The notes under the pieces: model-generated
What the model saw: only the letters and a program-made list of their open reading frames with translations
Told to the model about the DNA's origin: nothing
The model's database searches: none
Assembly: GCA_002733665.1 (NCBI GenBank)
Contig: NVWM01000006.1
Coordinates: forward strand, 59,020 to 123,019
DNA: 64,000 nucleotides
Source of the DNA: Lutibacter sp.
GTDB lineage: Bacteria > Bacteroidota > Bacteroidia > Flavobacteriales > Flavobacteriaceae
Reading direction: 5' to 3'
Translations under genes and position numbers: made by a program
Shown: piece after piece, positions 63,945 to 64,000 of the stretch
Numbering within the stretch: position 1 is the first letter of the stretch
Layout: each line of letters starts with the position of its first letter

Positions 63945-64000
63945 ATGAAAACATCAGAAAATTCAGGGTATGTTAAGCGTACTCAAAAAGATTACTCACT
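63945..64000 (+). CDS. IS3-family transposase OrfA, N-terminal fragment
   Basis: Only 18 codons are visible (MKTSENSGYVKRTQKDYS) before the window ends. This start resembles flavobacterial IS3-family OrfA proteins, which continue into a helix-turn-helix domain and normally overlap an OrfB integrase by frameshifting. It is assigned from this short N-terminus and the IS end just upstream. Confidence 0.62.
   Translation, partial: MKTSENSGYVKRTQKDYS

Larger units (their letters stand above)
63905..64000 (+). mobile_element. Left end of an IS3-family insertion sequence, cut by window edge
   Basis: The element appears to begin at TGTCCCGTCCTGAAATAGCG, a TG-start terminal sequence of the kind found at the ends of flavobacterial IS3-family elements, followed by the first transposase gene. 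The right end is outside the window, so the target duplication and completeness cannot be judged. Confidence 0.7.

Noticed and set aside
1..64000. tRNA, rRNA or CRISPR arrays
   Set aside because: No cloverleaf-like stretch, rRNA segment or regularly spaced direct repeats were seen in any gap.

Overview
The window is a 64 kb stretch of a low-GC Bacteroidota chromosome. It is most likely from a marine member of the Flavobacteriaceae. The evidence is the AT-rich coding style, the lack of Shine-Dalgarno sequences with promoter -7 boxes of the TAnnTTTG type, many signal peptides ending in FAQ or FSQ, TonB-dependent receptors with carboxypeptidase-like N-terminal domains, DUF2480 and DUF5689 proteins, and flavobacterial dispersed repeats. 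No rRNA, tRNA or CRISPR array was seen, and no gene-free gap exceeds 300 bases.

Left part (1-10.3 kb): a denitrification island covering nitrite to nitrous oxide. It runs norC (cut by the left edge), norB, then nirK (with a fused C-terminal cytochrome c), nirV, a Sco-type copper chaperone, a RIC-type di-iron repair protein and an outer-membrane porin, then norQ-norD-norE-norF. An FNR-type palindrome sits about 41 bp before the inferred nirK transcription start. No nitrate or nitrous oxide reductase is in the window.

10.3-31.5 kb: Fe-S assembly genes (sufE, a DUF59 protein, DUF2480), a PfkB kinase and purF. A TPR-histidine kinase follows that is split by a -1 frame change at a dnaX-like A AAA AAG heptamer, with its response regulator. 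Next is a six-gene cluster of mostly secreted proteins around a CsgG-like protein. Then come sodA, fbp, a GNAT enzyme, an aspartokinase, an OlsF-type bifunctional acyltransferase, an arsR pair with two matching operators, panB with a 2-hydroxyacid dehydrogenase and a VOC protein, and an ECF sigma/anti-sigma pair.

31.6-50 kb: an O-methyltransferase, tatA, and a tandem duplication of large secreted MG2/plug-like proteins. One copy is a single 1429-residue fusion; the other is two adjacent genes. Then a SpoU methyltransferase, mutS, aspS and a TonB-dependent receptor.

50-64 kb: rsmI, a uracil-DNA glycosylase-like gene, adenine deaminase with an AhpD-like gene, divergent osmC, recJ, and a possible nucleic-acid scavenging locus (two secreted EEP nucleases, a TonB receptor and a DUF5689 lipoprotein). 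The start of an IS3-family insertion sequence runs off the right edge.
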